In this document: piece after piece, positions 1-8,937 of the stretch
Position numbering within the stretch: the stretch's first letter is position 1
Layout of the letters: each line of letters begins with the position of its first letter
Assembly (NCBI GenBank): GCA_035515475.1
Contig: DATJBF010000083.1
Span: 1-16,432 of the forward strand
Source: DATJBF01 sp035515475
Lineage (GTDB): Bacteria > Verrucomicrobiota > Verrucomicrobiia > Palsa-1439
DNA length: 16,432 nt
Direction of reading: 5' to 3'
The notes under the pieces: generated by a model
The model's database searches: none
Told to the model about the DNA's origin: nothing
What the model saw: the letters and a program-made list of their open reading frames with translations, nothing else
Translations under genes and position numbers: made by a program

Positions 1-406
1 GTAGGGCGGTGAGCTTCGGTTCGACCGCTGCGGTGTAATTGCGGGCCAGATATTCGCGCATCTTTTTGCGCATGAACATGCCGTTGGTGCAAACGTAAAC
101 GATCCGGCCCTGATCGAGAAGTCCATCGACGAGTTCCTCGATCTTGGGATAGATCAGCGGTTCGCCGCCGCAGATGGAAACCATCGGCGCATTGCACTCG
201 GTGGCGGCGCCCAGGCAATCTTCCAGGCTCATCATGTCCTTGAGATTGGTCGAGTACTCGCGGATGCGGCCGCATCCCGTGCAGGTGAGGTTGCAGGTGT
301 GCAACGGCTCGAGCTGGAGCACCAGCGCGAATTTCTCGACGCCCCGGAGCTGATTGGTGATGATGTGCCGGGCAATTTTCGCGCTGAGCGCAAACGGAAA
401 TCTCAT
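1..406 (-). CDS. hpnH: HpnH, adenosyl-hopene transferase, radical SAM (N-terminal part, runs off window)
   Basis: Radical SAM enzyme of hopanoid synthesis. In the known family it joins the 5'-deoxyadenosyl group of SAM to hopene (diploptene), giving adenosylhopane, the precursor of bacteriohopanetetrol-type lipids. About 135 codons are present, starting MRFPFALSAKIARHIITNQL; the family is about 330-350 residues, so the C-terminal 60% lies beyond base 1. The cluster-binding motif CNLTCTGC (Cys38, Cys42, Cys45; CX3CX2C) follows a typical LEPLHTCN lead-in, and the SAM-contacting GGEP motif comes after VSIC. The start is supported by AGGGAG seven bases upstream, which overlaps the stop codon of shc. 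The 12-bp gap to shc indicates one transcript and probable translational coupling. The motif and the pairing with shc make the call secure despite truncation. Confidence 0.93.
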   Translation of the reverse strand, partial: MRFPFALSAKIARHIITNQLRGVEKFALVLQLEPLHTCNLTCTGCGRIREYSTNLKDMMSLEDCLGAATECNAPMVSICGGEPLIYPKIEELVDGLLDQGRIVYVCTNGMFMRKKMREYLARNYTAAVEPKLTAL

Positions 407-418
407 GGGTTGTTCTCC

Positions 419-2488
<2,070 letters not shown>

Positions 2489-2531
2489 GCTTACCTGACA
2501 GTCCTATCCTCCTCAACCTGAGACAGAGCAA

Positions 2532-2561
2532 ACTCTAACGCAAGGGGGCTGGCGATGTAAA
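2532..2561 (-). promoter_or_regulatory. Possible sigma-70-type promoter for shc-hpnH
   Basis: On the minus strand TTTACA (2561-2556; 5 of 6 to the -35 consensus) is followed after 18 bases by TAGAGT (2537-2532; 4 of 6 to the -10 consensus), about 44 bases before the shc start. It lies in the 78-bp gap between the helicase stop and shc, the only place a dedicated promoter could sit. The match is modest and promoter consensus in this group is not well known to me. Confidence 0.3.
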
Positions 2562-2566
2562 GTCGA

Positions 2567-5161
2567 TTAAGGTACCCGGTCTTGTCTAGGATTTTGCCCT
2601 ATGCTGGCCCAGAATCCTGCCAATTCCGCCGCCAGATCATAACCAGCTCGCTCGTCGGCCATACTTTCAGACCAATCTGGCGGGAAAAGCGTTGAGTATT
2701 GCGGCTGCGCAAAGCGCTGGCACACAAGCACAGCGACCCCCCGGTCCGCTTCGCTCCTGATCAGCCGTCCAACCGACTGGATCACACGGTTCATCCCAGG
2801 GTAAAGGTAGGCGAACTCGAACCCCTTACCATAGTGATCCTCGTAGTACCGACGCATCAGTTCACGCTCGAAGCTCACTTGGGGCAGGGCCGGGCTCACG
2901 ACGATCACGCCCGAAAGCGTTTCCCCGGGATAATCGATGCCCTCCGCGAACAGCCCGCCCTGAACGGCAAATACCAATTTCGGCGGGTGGATGTTTGTCA
3001 GTGCCCCGACCAACGCCTGCCGTTGCTGCTCGGTCATCTTCGGCTCCTGCACAATCAGATCCCAGTCCGAAGTCGTGTCATTCTGGTCCCGCCCTGACGG
3101 GAGAGGAATCCCGCTGTTGGGAGCGAGGCCCTTCGCTTCGCTCCGGGTGACCGCAGACAATGCGGTCAGCTTCGCCGCCACGCCCCGCATGAATTCGTAG
3201 CTCGGGAAGAGCGCCATGTAATTGCCCGGACGCGACGAGGCGGTCGTGACGATGACCCGGGCGATCTTCTCGTAGTGGGCGGCCCGGACGCGAAACGTGG
3301 TCGAAACGGTGGGAACGACAATGATGCGGCGGTTCTCCCTCGGAAAGGGCGAGGGGAAGCTCGCGCGGTCGGTGCGCTCGGGGTCGAACCCGAGCATTCG
3401 GGCGTAGAACTCGACCGGTTCCAGCGTTGCCGACATGGCGATCACGCTGTGGAACCCCTCCAATCGTTGCGCCAACTGGCGGGATGGGTCTTTGCACAGA
3501 ATCTTCAGTGCCTCGCCATTGGTCGTATCGAACAGGTACGAGAATTCTTCCCCGTCCATCGCCAGCACGGCGCAGAATTGGCCGAACGCTGAAAAAAACT
3601 CGTCAACCGGATCGTCGGGAATGGCGCGTCCACTGGTCGTCTTGTCCAGCAGGTAGCGCATCGTCAATTTGTTGAACGTCGGCTTTAATTCGTCGAAGAC
3701 TGCCCGGGGCGAATGGATGAGGAATTTGTCGGCGTCCTGTGCTTCGAGTTGGCTGTATTCGTCCGGTTGCCGGCGCGCCTGGTTGCGGAAAAAATCCTCG
3801 ATCTGCTCCAGGAACTTTTTGAGTTCTTTCGCCAGCGACGGCTCGACGTGGCGCAGATTGCCCTTCAAATCGCGGATTTGCCGTCGCGACAAACTGGGCG
3901 AGTAATAGTCCATCGCCCGCTGGACGAGATTGTGGGCCTCGTCGATGATCAGGATGGCGTTCGAATAGTCGGCTTCCTGGAAAAAGCGGCGGAAGTACAC
4001 CTGCGGGTCGAAAACGTAATTGTAATCGCAGACAATCACATCGGTCAGTTCCGCTTCGAGCAGCGCCAACTCGAACGGACACAAGCGGGTACCCCGCCCC
4101 GCCTCCATCATCGCCTCGGGCGTGATCAGCCGCTGGGCCAGCAACCGGTCGGCAACGCCGGTCGCCTGGAGCTTCGCCTTGAAATCGCGCAAGTGCTGAC
4201 AGAATTCCTCGCGGCAGGCGTACACGTCGTTGATGCACATGGTTTCGCGGGCGCGGAAGAACACCGCCGTGGGGATGCCCAATTTCCGCAACGTCTCGAC
4301 GACGATTTGCTGTTGCGTGTTCTTGGCGGTCACGAAGAACGCGCGCCGGTCGTTGGCCAACGCATGCCGCACCGCCGGATACAACGCCCCCGCCGTCTTG
4401 CCGATGCCCGACGGCGCTGAGACGAGCAAATGCCGGCCCTCCGTCAATGCACGCTCGACGGCGGCCATCATCTCGTCCTGATACTTCCGTGGATTGTCGT
4501 GCGGGAAACGCAACGCACCGGATTGCGTTCGGCGTTGTCCGTGCCGTTGTTGCTCCTCCTGGGCGAGGGCGATGAGCGCCCGCACACGCCCGGCGATCAA
4601 CTGTGCGCAGTCGTCAAACGGCCCGCCGATTTCGACTTCCTTTGTCGTTCCATCCGCCGCGTTTACGAACACCAGCCGGCCGAGGATCTCATGATGCTGG
4701 GAGGGCGAACCTCCCGGTGAGCCATCAGGGGGTTCACGTGGCTCGGCAGGAGCCTCGCCCTCCCGGAGCAGAAAACAATACAGCCGCAATTGTTCGACGT
4801 AGTGCGGGTACGATTTCGCATCGAGGGCGGCGAACACGAGGGGCGGCGCGACAACCGACTTGATTTCCTCGACCACACACAGGCCGCCGTCGAGCGGCGG
4901 AAACACCCCGTCGATGCGCCCTTGGATGGTTACCGCAAAGTCGTCAACGGTGGTACTGTAGCGGACGACGATTTCGCGGGCATAACCCTCATGCAAGACG
5001 GCCTGTGAGCGCTGGCGGTTGACATGGGTTTCCCGCCCGAGCGCCAACCGGGTCCACATGCTCAACCCCGCTACGTGCTTCGCGTTCCCCAGTGGTTCGG
5101 CGACGAGATCGCCCACGCCGAGGGAGATCTTTCGCTTCGCCAAATCGATTTTGACAGCCAT
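2567..5161 (-). CDS. XPD/DinG-family ATP-dependent DNA helicase with N-terminal PD-(D/E)XK-like domain
   Basis: Superfamily 2 helicase of the DinG/Rad3 (XPD) group, expected to unwind DNA 5' to 3' in repair. From the chosen start MAVKIDLAKRK the protein has 864 residues. Residues about 60-105 carry a RecB/Cas4-like nuclease signature: GRIDG (81-85), then EEIKS (98-102). The helicase core follows: Walker A SAPSGIGKT (248-256); four cysteines for a 4Fe-4S cluster (309, 316, 321, 361; CX6CX4CX39C); DEAH box (407-410); MSATLEP (576-582); and the arginine-finger motif VGRLIRS (797-803). The frame is open 42 codons further upstream, but that stretch is low-complexity repeat overlapping the divergent gene, so the internal ATG is preferred. 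Residues 133-155 and 670-695 are repeat-derived insertions. The nuclease plus Fe-S helicase layout matches known COG1199 fusions; the exact role is inferred. Confidence 0.88.
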   Translation of the reverse strand: MAVKIDLAKRKISLGVGDLVAEPLGNAKHVAGLSMWTRLALGRETHVNRQRSQAVLHEGYAREIVVRYSTTVDDFAVTIQGRIDGVFPPLDGGLCVVEEIKSVVAPPLVFAALDAKSYPHYVEQLRLYCFLLREGEAPAEPREPPDGSPGGSPSQHHEILGRLVFVNAADGTTKEVEIGGPFDDCAQLIAGRVRALIALAQEEQQRHGQRRTQSGALRFPHDNPRKYQDEMMAAVERALTEGRHLLVSAPSGIGKTAGALYPAVRHALANDRRAFFVTAKNTQQQIVVETLRKLGIPTAVFFRARETMCINDVYACREEFCQHLRDFKAKLQATGVADRLLAQRLITPEAMMEAGRGTRLCPFELALLEAELTDVIVCDYNYVFDPQVYFRRFFQEADYSNAILIIDEAHNLVQRAMDYYSPSLSRRQIRDLKGNLRHVEPSLAKELKKFLEQIEDFFRNQARRQPDEYSQLEAQDADKFLIHSPRAVFDELKPTFNKLTMRYLLDKTTSGRAIPDDPVDEFFSAFGQFCAVLAMDGEEFSYLFDTTNGEALKILCKDPSRQLAQRLEGFHSVIAMSATLEPVEFYARMLGFDPERTDRASFPSPFPRENRRIIVVPTVSTTFRVRAAHYEKIARVIVTTASSRPGNYMALFPSYEFMRGVAAKLTALSAVTRSEAKGLAPNSGIPLPSGRDQNDTTSDWDLIVQEPKMTEQQRQALVGALTNIHPPKLVFAVQGGLFAEGIDYPGETLSGVIVVSPALPQVSFERELMRRYYEDHYGKGFEFAYLYPGMNRVIQSVGRLIRSEADRGVAVLVCQRFAQPQYSTLFPPDWSESMADERAGYDLAAELAGFWASIGQNPRQDRVP
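3077..3152. repeat. Dispersed repeat inside the helicase gene (GTCATTCTGG... type)
   Basis: A 76-bp segment beginning GTCATTCTGG, with a short hairpin TCCCG-CCCTGA-CGGGA (3087-3102), and ending in a CTTCGCTTCGCTCCGGGTGACC block. It reads in frame on the minus strand as residues 670-695 of the helicase (VTRSEAKGLAPNSG and following). This wording is typical of interspersed intergenic repeats in some bacterial genomes and does not belong to any helicase motif. It lies between the SAT motif and the C-terminal RecA-like motifs, so it should form a surface loop. Confidence 0.55.
4699..4764. repeat. Palindromic repeat inside the helicase gene (GGGAGGGCGA ... TCGCCCTCCC)
   Basis: A 66-bp imperfect palindrome: 25-base arms start GGGAGGGCGA at 4699 and end TCGCCCTCCC at 4764, about 20 of 25 positions pairing. 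Translated on the minus strand it gives helicase residues 133-155, rich in Gly, Pro, Glu and Ser (REGEAPAEPREPPDGSPGGS). This 'GEAPAEP' wording is what such a mobile palindrome gives when read through in frame. It sits between the nuclease-like domain and Walker A. Confidence 0.6.
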
Positions 5162-5201
5162 CCAAACAGCAGAATACAGTAGCCCGAATCCAGAATCCAG
5201 A

Positions 5202-6161
5202 ATGAGACGACCACTTGCCATCCTCACCGCCGCGCTTCTGACTTCGGAGTTCTGGCTCTTGAATTCTGGGGCCCAAGGGTTACCCACTTTCGAAGACTTT
5301 CGTCGTGCGGACCGGGAACGCCGGGAGACCGGTCAATTTCAAACCATCGACTCGATGACTCTCATGCGGGTCGATCCGGAACGGCTCGCGCGCGTGGCGG
5401 CCGAGAACCGCCGCGACCCTGAGTTGTTGTTCGGTCTGGCCGAGTTGGGCGGCGATTGGCCGGCGGCGCTGGAAGCCAACGGCACCAACGCGATCGTCGC
5501 CCTCCGTTTTGCCTGCGCCCGGGCGGTCAAGCGCGACTACGACACGGCGCGGCGTTGGTTCCGGTACTGCCAGACCAGCGACTCCAACAATATTGTTCCG
5601 TGGCTGGGCGAACTCTGGGTGTTGCGCCAGCAGAACGAGTTGACCGATGCGTTTCATCCGCCCGAGCGGGCGACGGACTACCGCGACTACGCCGGGCCCG
5701 CCGCTCGGGCCCGGGTCCGCGTGCTGGAAAAAGCGGGTTACACGCCGTACGCGGCGCGGCGCATCACCCTCATGCAAAACACGTTGGTCGAGTCGATGGC
5801 GCAGTCCCTGAGCCGGGGCCCGGTGAGACAGCCGACCGTGCCGTTTCTCCTGGACGCGGCGCGGGCCATGCAGCGGCGTCCGACGTTTCTGTTGACGGAA
5901 CTCGTGGGCCAGACGCTCGAACGCCGTGTGCTCGAGACCATGTCGAAGACCAACGAGGAGGCGATCGTGAAACGGTTGGACGAGATTGACGATCGACGCG
6001 AGGAAGTCAAGCGGCTGGTGTCGAACACCGAACGCAACGTCGTCGATCTTGCCACCGAATCGGAGATGGTGCAGTACTACGACGACGTGTTGGCCCTCGG
6101 CGAGGAGGCGGCGATGAGACGGCTGGCCGCGGCGGTACGCGGGAAATTGACCACGCCATAA
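5202..6161 (+). CDS. Probable exported protein of unknown function, helical
   Basis: 319 residues. I do not recognise the family. Residues 1-26 (MRRPLAILTAALLTSEFWLL and on) look like a signal peptide: two arginines, a hydrophobic core, then a probable cleavage site near GAQG, so the mature part likely lies in the periplasm or envelope. The rest is helical, rich in Ala and Arg, and resembles a solenoid with paired helices (ARRWFRYCQ, AGPAARARVRVLEKAG). The acidic/basic stretch around 245-290 could form a coiled coil. The reading frame continues upstream, but the ATG at 5202 is preferred because it creates the signal peptide; no clear ribosome binding site precedes it. It diverges from the helicase with only 40 bp between starts. 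The signal peptide seems partly repeat-derived. Confidence 0.7.
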   Translation: MRRPLAILTAALLTSEFWLLNSGAQGLPTFEDFRRADRERRETGQFQTIDSMTLMRVDPERLARVAAENRRDPELLFGLAELGGDWPAALEANGTNAIVALRFACARAVKRDYDTARRWFRYCQTSDSNNIVPWLGELWVLRQQNELTDAFHPPERATDYRDYAGPAARARVRVLEKAGYTPYAARRITLMQNTLVESMAQSLSRGPVRQPTVPFLLDAARAMQRRPTFLLTELVGQTLERRVLETMSKTNEEAIVKRLDEIDDRREEVKRLVSNTERNVVDLATESEMVQYYDDVLALGEEAAMRRLAAAVRGKLTTP

Positions 6162-6435
6162 TTAATAATGTCCGGGTCGCCAACGCACCGGGATCCAATT
6201 GAACCTTTCCTCCTTCGCCGGATTCTACTGTGCGTAAGAACTGGTAGTGGCTGAACGCGAACAACTGCCCGTAAGAGAAGCGCGGGCCGGCAACGCCGAA
6301 GCTTGGGAGTTGCTCTTCAGGCGCTACCAGGTTTGCCGCGAACCACTGCCACAGTGATTGAATCGCAAAGGCGGCGAGCCCGACGGGAAGATTGGTTGTA
6401 AGGAAAGCCCACACTTTGTCACTATTCATGACGGA
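6162..6435. other. Intergenic region with an open minus-strand frame (possible gene remnant)
   Basis: 274 bp without a plus-strand gene. On the minus strand an ATG at 6429-6427 opens a frame beginning MNSDKVWAFLTTNLPVGLAA, with a hydrophobic stretch that continues as FAIQSLWQWFAANL, followed by a soluble segment (FSYGQLFAFSHYQFLRTV) that looks protein-like. The frame then runs without a stop to 6007, antisense to the upstream gene, where it loses that character. Its start lies seven bases from the divergent ECF start, which leaves no room for two promoters. It could be a decayed or truncated gene. No terminator is obvious. Confidence 0.3.
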
Positions 6436-6975
6436 ATGAATGTGCCCGAAGCAGCGAGCGAGGGCCGTCAGGCGTTGTTCAGTGCCTGGCTGAGCGAGCA
6501 CGTCGGTCTGGTGTTCAAAGTGGCGCGCGCTTTCGCCCCCGCCGACGCGGACCGGCGGGACCTCATTCAGGACATTCTGCTGCAACTGTGGTGTTCGCTG
6601 CCGCGGTTTGAGGGTCGGGCCAAGGTGTCCACGTGGATTTACCGGGTGGCTTTCAACACCGCGCTCGCTTGGCGACGGAAGGAAACCAAACATCGCGCGC
6701 CCCAAATTCCGCTGATCGAGGTTGAGGAATTACCGGGAGCGGAGGAGGACACCGCTCGTCGGCTCGATCAGGAACAGATCGTCGCGCATCTGTACAGTGC
6801 CATTCATCAACTGCCCAAGGTGGACGCTGCGCTGGTGCTTCTTTATCTGGACGACCTCAGTTACCGGGAGATGGCCGAAGTCCTCGGCATTTCAGAAAAT
6901 CATGTGGGTGTGAAATTGAATCGTGCCAGGAAAGCCCTCGCCGAACTGATGAAAGAGGTGACGTATGAACCCTGA
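6436..6975 (+). CDS. RNA polymerase ECF-type sigma factor
   Basis: 179-residue sigma-70 family regulator of the extracytoplasmic-function group, with the two usual domains. Region 2 (about 15-90) contains DADRRDLIQDILLQLWCSLP and then VSTWIYRVAFNTAL, the -10 recognition and core-binding helices. Region 4 (about 115-170) contains LPKVDAALVLLYLDDLSYRE followed by a helix-turn-helix AEVLGISENHVGVKLNRARK that reads the -35 element. The start MNVPEAASEG was chosen because it gives normal family length; the frame is open to 6358 without domain content. It overlaps the next gene by 11 bp, so the two are translationally coupled. Target genes cannot be read from the sequence. Confidence 0.92.
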   Translation: MNVPEAASEGRQALFSAWLSEHVGLVFKVARAFAPADADRRDLIQDILLQLWCSLPRFEGRAKVSTWIYRVAFNTALAWRRKETKHRAPQIPLIEVEELPGAEEDTARRLDQEQIVAHLYSAIHQLPKVDAALVLLYLDDLSYREMAEVLGISENHVGVKLNRARKALAELMKEVTYEP

Positions 6976-7573
6976 CGAATTGAAAGAATTATGGCACGAC
7001 CAATTGGCCGGGCGGCGGCTGACGCTCGACGCCGGCATCGTGCTTCGCCAAATCGAGCAATCCAAGCGGGACTTTGAAGCGACAATGTTCTGGCGGGATG
7101 TGCGCGAGGTGGGGGCGGCCCTTTTGGCCGCGGCGTTCTTCCTGTGGTTCGGGATCAAGGATGGTATCTGGCCACTGCTTGTGGCGGCGGCGCTGACTGC
7201 AGGTGTTGGGGTCTTCATGGTTGTGGACCGGTACCTTCAGCGAAGGCGGCGCCCGCCGTATTCCGATCCGCTTCTGGCCTGTGCGGAGGAATCGTTGGCC
7301 CAGATCGATCACCAAATCTGGCTCCTGAAGAACGTGTTCTGGTGGTGTCTGCTGCCGTTGGGCTTAGGCTGCGTATTGTTTTGGGGCCAATCCTCCTGGA
7401 CGTTGCTCAAAGCGGGGCTGTGGAGGTTGAAGGATCTCGAGTTCCCGGTGGGTTGTGTCCTTCTCTACTGGGGTGTCTATCATCTGAATCAATACGCCGT
7501 GAAGAAGGCCTTCGAACCGCGACGGCAGGAAACGGAAGCGCTGCTCCAAAACCTCAAGTCGAATGCCGAATAG
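6965..7573 (+). CDS. Four-helix membrane protein, probable anti-sigma factor of the adjacent ECF
   Basis: 202 residues, starting MNPDELKELWHDQLAGRRLT inside the end of the sigma gene. The N-terminal 45 residues are polar and helical and could bind the sigma factor. Four membrane segments follow: about 46-62 (VGAALLAAAFFLWFG) and 65-86 as a pair, then about 120-138 (NVFWWCLLPLGLGCVLFWG) and 157-176 after a soluble linker. The C-terminus is charged (KAFEPRRQETEALLQNLKS). No zinc-binding HXXXCXXC anti-sigma motif is visible. The assignment as anti-sigma rests on the 11-bp overlap, the topology and the common pairing of ECF sigma genes with such proteins. No direct motif proves it. Confidence 0.65.
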   Translation: MNPDELKELWHDQLAGRRLTLDAGIVLRQIEQSKRDFEATMFWRDVREVGAALLAAAFFLWFGIKDGIWPLLVAAALTAGVGVFMVVDRYLQRRRRPPYSDPLLACAEESLAQIDHQIWLLKNVFWWCLLPLGLGCVLFWGQSSWTLLKAGLWRLKDLEFPVGCVLLYWGVYHLNQYAVKKAFEPRRQETEALLQNLKSNAE

Positions 7574-7675
7574 GTGCCTGGGCAACTCCGCTTCGCGCGC
7601 CTAACCCTTGGTGGCCGGTTCTCGAACGCTATCCGCCGCAGGCGCAGCTCGCGCCGATAACATCTGCTCGCGAAT

Positions 7676-7740
7676 GCGCCCGGAGGCGCGCCTTCATATA
7701 TTCATTCCGAGCTTTATCCGCCGAAGCCTCGGCGTAGGCA
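7676..7740. repeat. Dispersed repeat in the gap before the co-chaperone gene
   Basis: The gap 7574-7895 (322 bp) has no gene. It holds a small hairpin GCGCC-CGGA-GGCGC followed by a segment that reads on the minus strand as AYAEASADKARNEY, a wording I associate with a dispersed intergenic repeat in several bacterial phyla. A minus-strand open frame through the whole region, antisense to the co-chaperone gene, is produced by this repeat and is not a gene. Confidence 0.45.
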
Positions 7741-7761
7741 GATTGTCGAGACCGCTGCGGG

Positions 7762-7778
7762 CGCCGCCGGTGGCGGCG
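7762..7778. other. Strong GC hairpin CGCCGCC-GGT-GGCGGCG
   Basis: Perfect 7-bp GC stem with a 3-base loop between the sigma/anti-sigma pair and the co-chaperone gene. No T-tract follows on either strand, so it is not a canonical intrinsic terminator, though it could slow transcription or protect an mRNA end. Confidence 0.4.
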
Positions 7779-7833
7779 TGCTGGTCGGCTATTGTCAGAA
7801 GGAAGTTTTGAGATTAGGCTTCTCGCGGCGACA

Positions 7834-7871
7834 ATTCCATCGAGAGCGATCTCGCAGCACCGGGATGGAAT
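7834..7871 (+). promoter_or_regulatory. Inverted repeat upstream of the co-chaperone gene
   Basis: ATTCCATC (7834-7841) and GATGGAAT (7864-7871) form a perfect 8-bp inverted repeat with a 22-base spacer. The spacer carries a small hairpin CGAGA-GCGA-TCTCG that shares its first base with the left arm. It ends 24 bases before the start codon at 7896, so it may be a repressor operator or a 5'-UTR structure. It is not the HrcA operator CIRCE (TTAGCACTC-N9-GAGTGCTAA). Confidence 0.4.
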
Positions 7872-7895
7872 GCTCAATGACTCTGCGGAGACCTT

Positions 7896-8933
7896 ATGGC
7901 AGTTGAATTCAAGGATTACTACGAGATTCTTGGTGTACCGCGCACGGCCAGCCAGGATGATATTCATCGGGCTTTCCGCAAGCTGGCACTGAAGCACCAT
8001 CCCGACGTTGCCAAGGACAAGACGAACGCCGAGGAGCGGTTCAAGGAAATCAATGAAGCCAACGAGGTCCTGAGCGATCCCGAAAAGCGGAAGAAATACG
8101 ACGCGCTCGGGGCGAACTGGAAGCAAGGCGAAGAGTTTCGACCGCCGCCCGACTGGCAGGAACGGTATGGCGAGCAAGCCTGGAGCGAGGGCGCGCCAAC
8201 CGAGTTCGAATTCCATTTCGGCGGCACCGGGTTCAGCGATTTCTTTGAGAATCTCTTTGGAATGCACGGTGGCGGAGTGGGATCGTCGCACCGCGGGGCG
8301 GACGGCGGCGAAGCATTTACCCAACACGGACGCGACGTCGAAGCCGATCTCATGGTCACCCTGGAGGAAGCCTTGCGCGGTTCGACCCGGGCGGTTTCGC
8401 TTCAGCGGCTTGTTCCCTGCGAGAAATGTGGCGGGACAGGCCGCATCAACCAGAAGATCTGTCCCGAATGCAACGGAGGACGCCGGGTCGCACGGACCGA
8501 AACGTACCAGGTGAAGATTCCAGCCGGCGTTTACCGGGGGCAGCTCCTGCGGTTGAGCGGTCAAGGAGAGCGCGGCGCTGGCGACGGACAGTCGGGAGAC
8601 TTGTTCTTGCGTATCCGCTTCGCGAAACATCCGGATTATCGGGCTGAGAATGATGACCTGTACTACGATCTGGATGTCGCGCCATGGGATGCTGTGTTGG
8701 GGACGACGGTCTCGATCCCATTGCTGGATGGGCAGGCGAATCTGAAAATACCCGCCGGCGCCCGAAACGGACAGCGCTTCCGGTTGCGCGGGAAAGGCGT
8801 CCCGCGGCGAGGAGGCGGGCGTGGCGATCTGTTTGCCGTTCTCCATATCCAGGTTCCCGAGCGGGTGGGCGAACACGAGCGCGCGTTATGGGAACAACTC
8901 CGTCGCGAATCTGCGTCCAGCGTGAAAGGATGA
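7896..8933 (+). CDS. CbpA/DnaJ-type co-chaperone with partial zinc-finger region
   Basis: 345-residue J-domain protein expected to stimulate DnaK ATPase and hold unfolded clients in the cytoplasm. The J domain covers residues 5-70 with the essential HPD at 35-37. A glycine/phenylalanine-rich linker follows (about 105-130: FHFGGTGFSDFFENLFGMHG). Two client-binding beta domains occupy about 145-320. Unlike true DnaJ, with four CXXCXGXG motifs, only two cysteine pairs are present: CEKCGGTG (175-182) and CPECNGG (189-195), enough for one zinc ion. CbpA normally has none, so this is an intermediate form. The start is supported by GGAGA four bases upstream. The stop lies 4 bp before a CbpM-like gene, which favours a CbpA-like role over the housekeeping DnaJ. 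Confidence 0.93.
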   Translation: MAVEFKDYYEILGVPRTASQDDIHRAFRKLALKHHPDVAKDKTNAEERFKEINEANEVLSDPEKRKKYDALGANWKQGEEFRPPPDWQERYGEQAWSEGAPTEFEFHFGGTGFSDFFENLFGMHGGGVGSSHRGADGGEAFTQHGRDVEADLMVTLEEALRGSTRAVSLQRLVPCEKCGGTGRINQKICPECNGGRRVARTETYQVKIPAGVYRGQLLRLSGQGERGAGDGQSGDLFLRIRFAKHPDYRAENDDLYYDLDVAPWDAVLGTTVSIPLLDGQANLKIPAGARNGQRFRLRGKGVPRRGGGRGDLFAVLHIQVPERVGEHERALWEQLRRESASSVKG

Positions 8934-8937
8934 TACC

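Noticed and set aside
3713..4420. Plus-strand frame of 235 codons inside the helicase
   Set aside because: Antisense to the Fe-S and DEAH region of the helicase, which is intact.
7599..7605. GCCTAAC after the anti-sigma gene as a further attC R'' box
   Set aside because: No GTTRRRY partner or palindrome within about 140 bases; probably chance.
7762..7778. Intrinsic terminator for the ECF/anti-sigma operon
   Set aside because: The stem is strong, but there is no U-tract and it lies almost 190 bp after the stop; kept only as a hairpin.
7629..8876. Minus-strand frame of 415 codons opposite the co-chaperone gene
   Set aside because: It is antisense to a clear J-domain protein and continues through a dispersed repeat; no protein-like domain seen.
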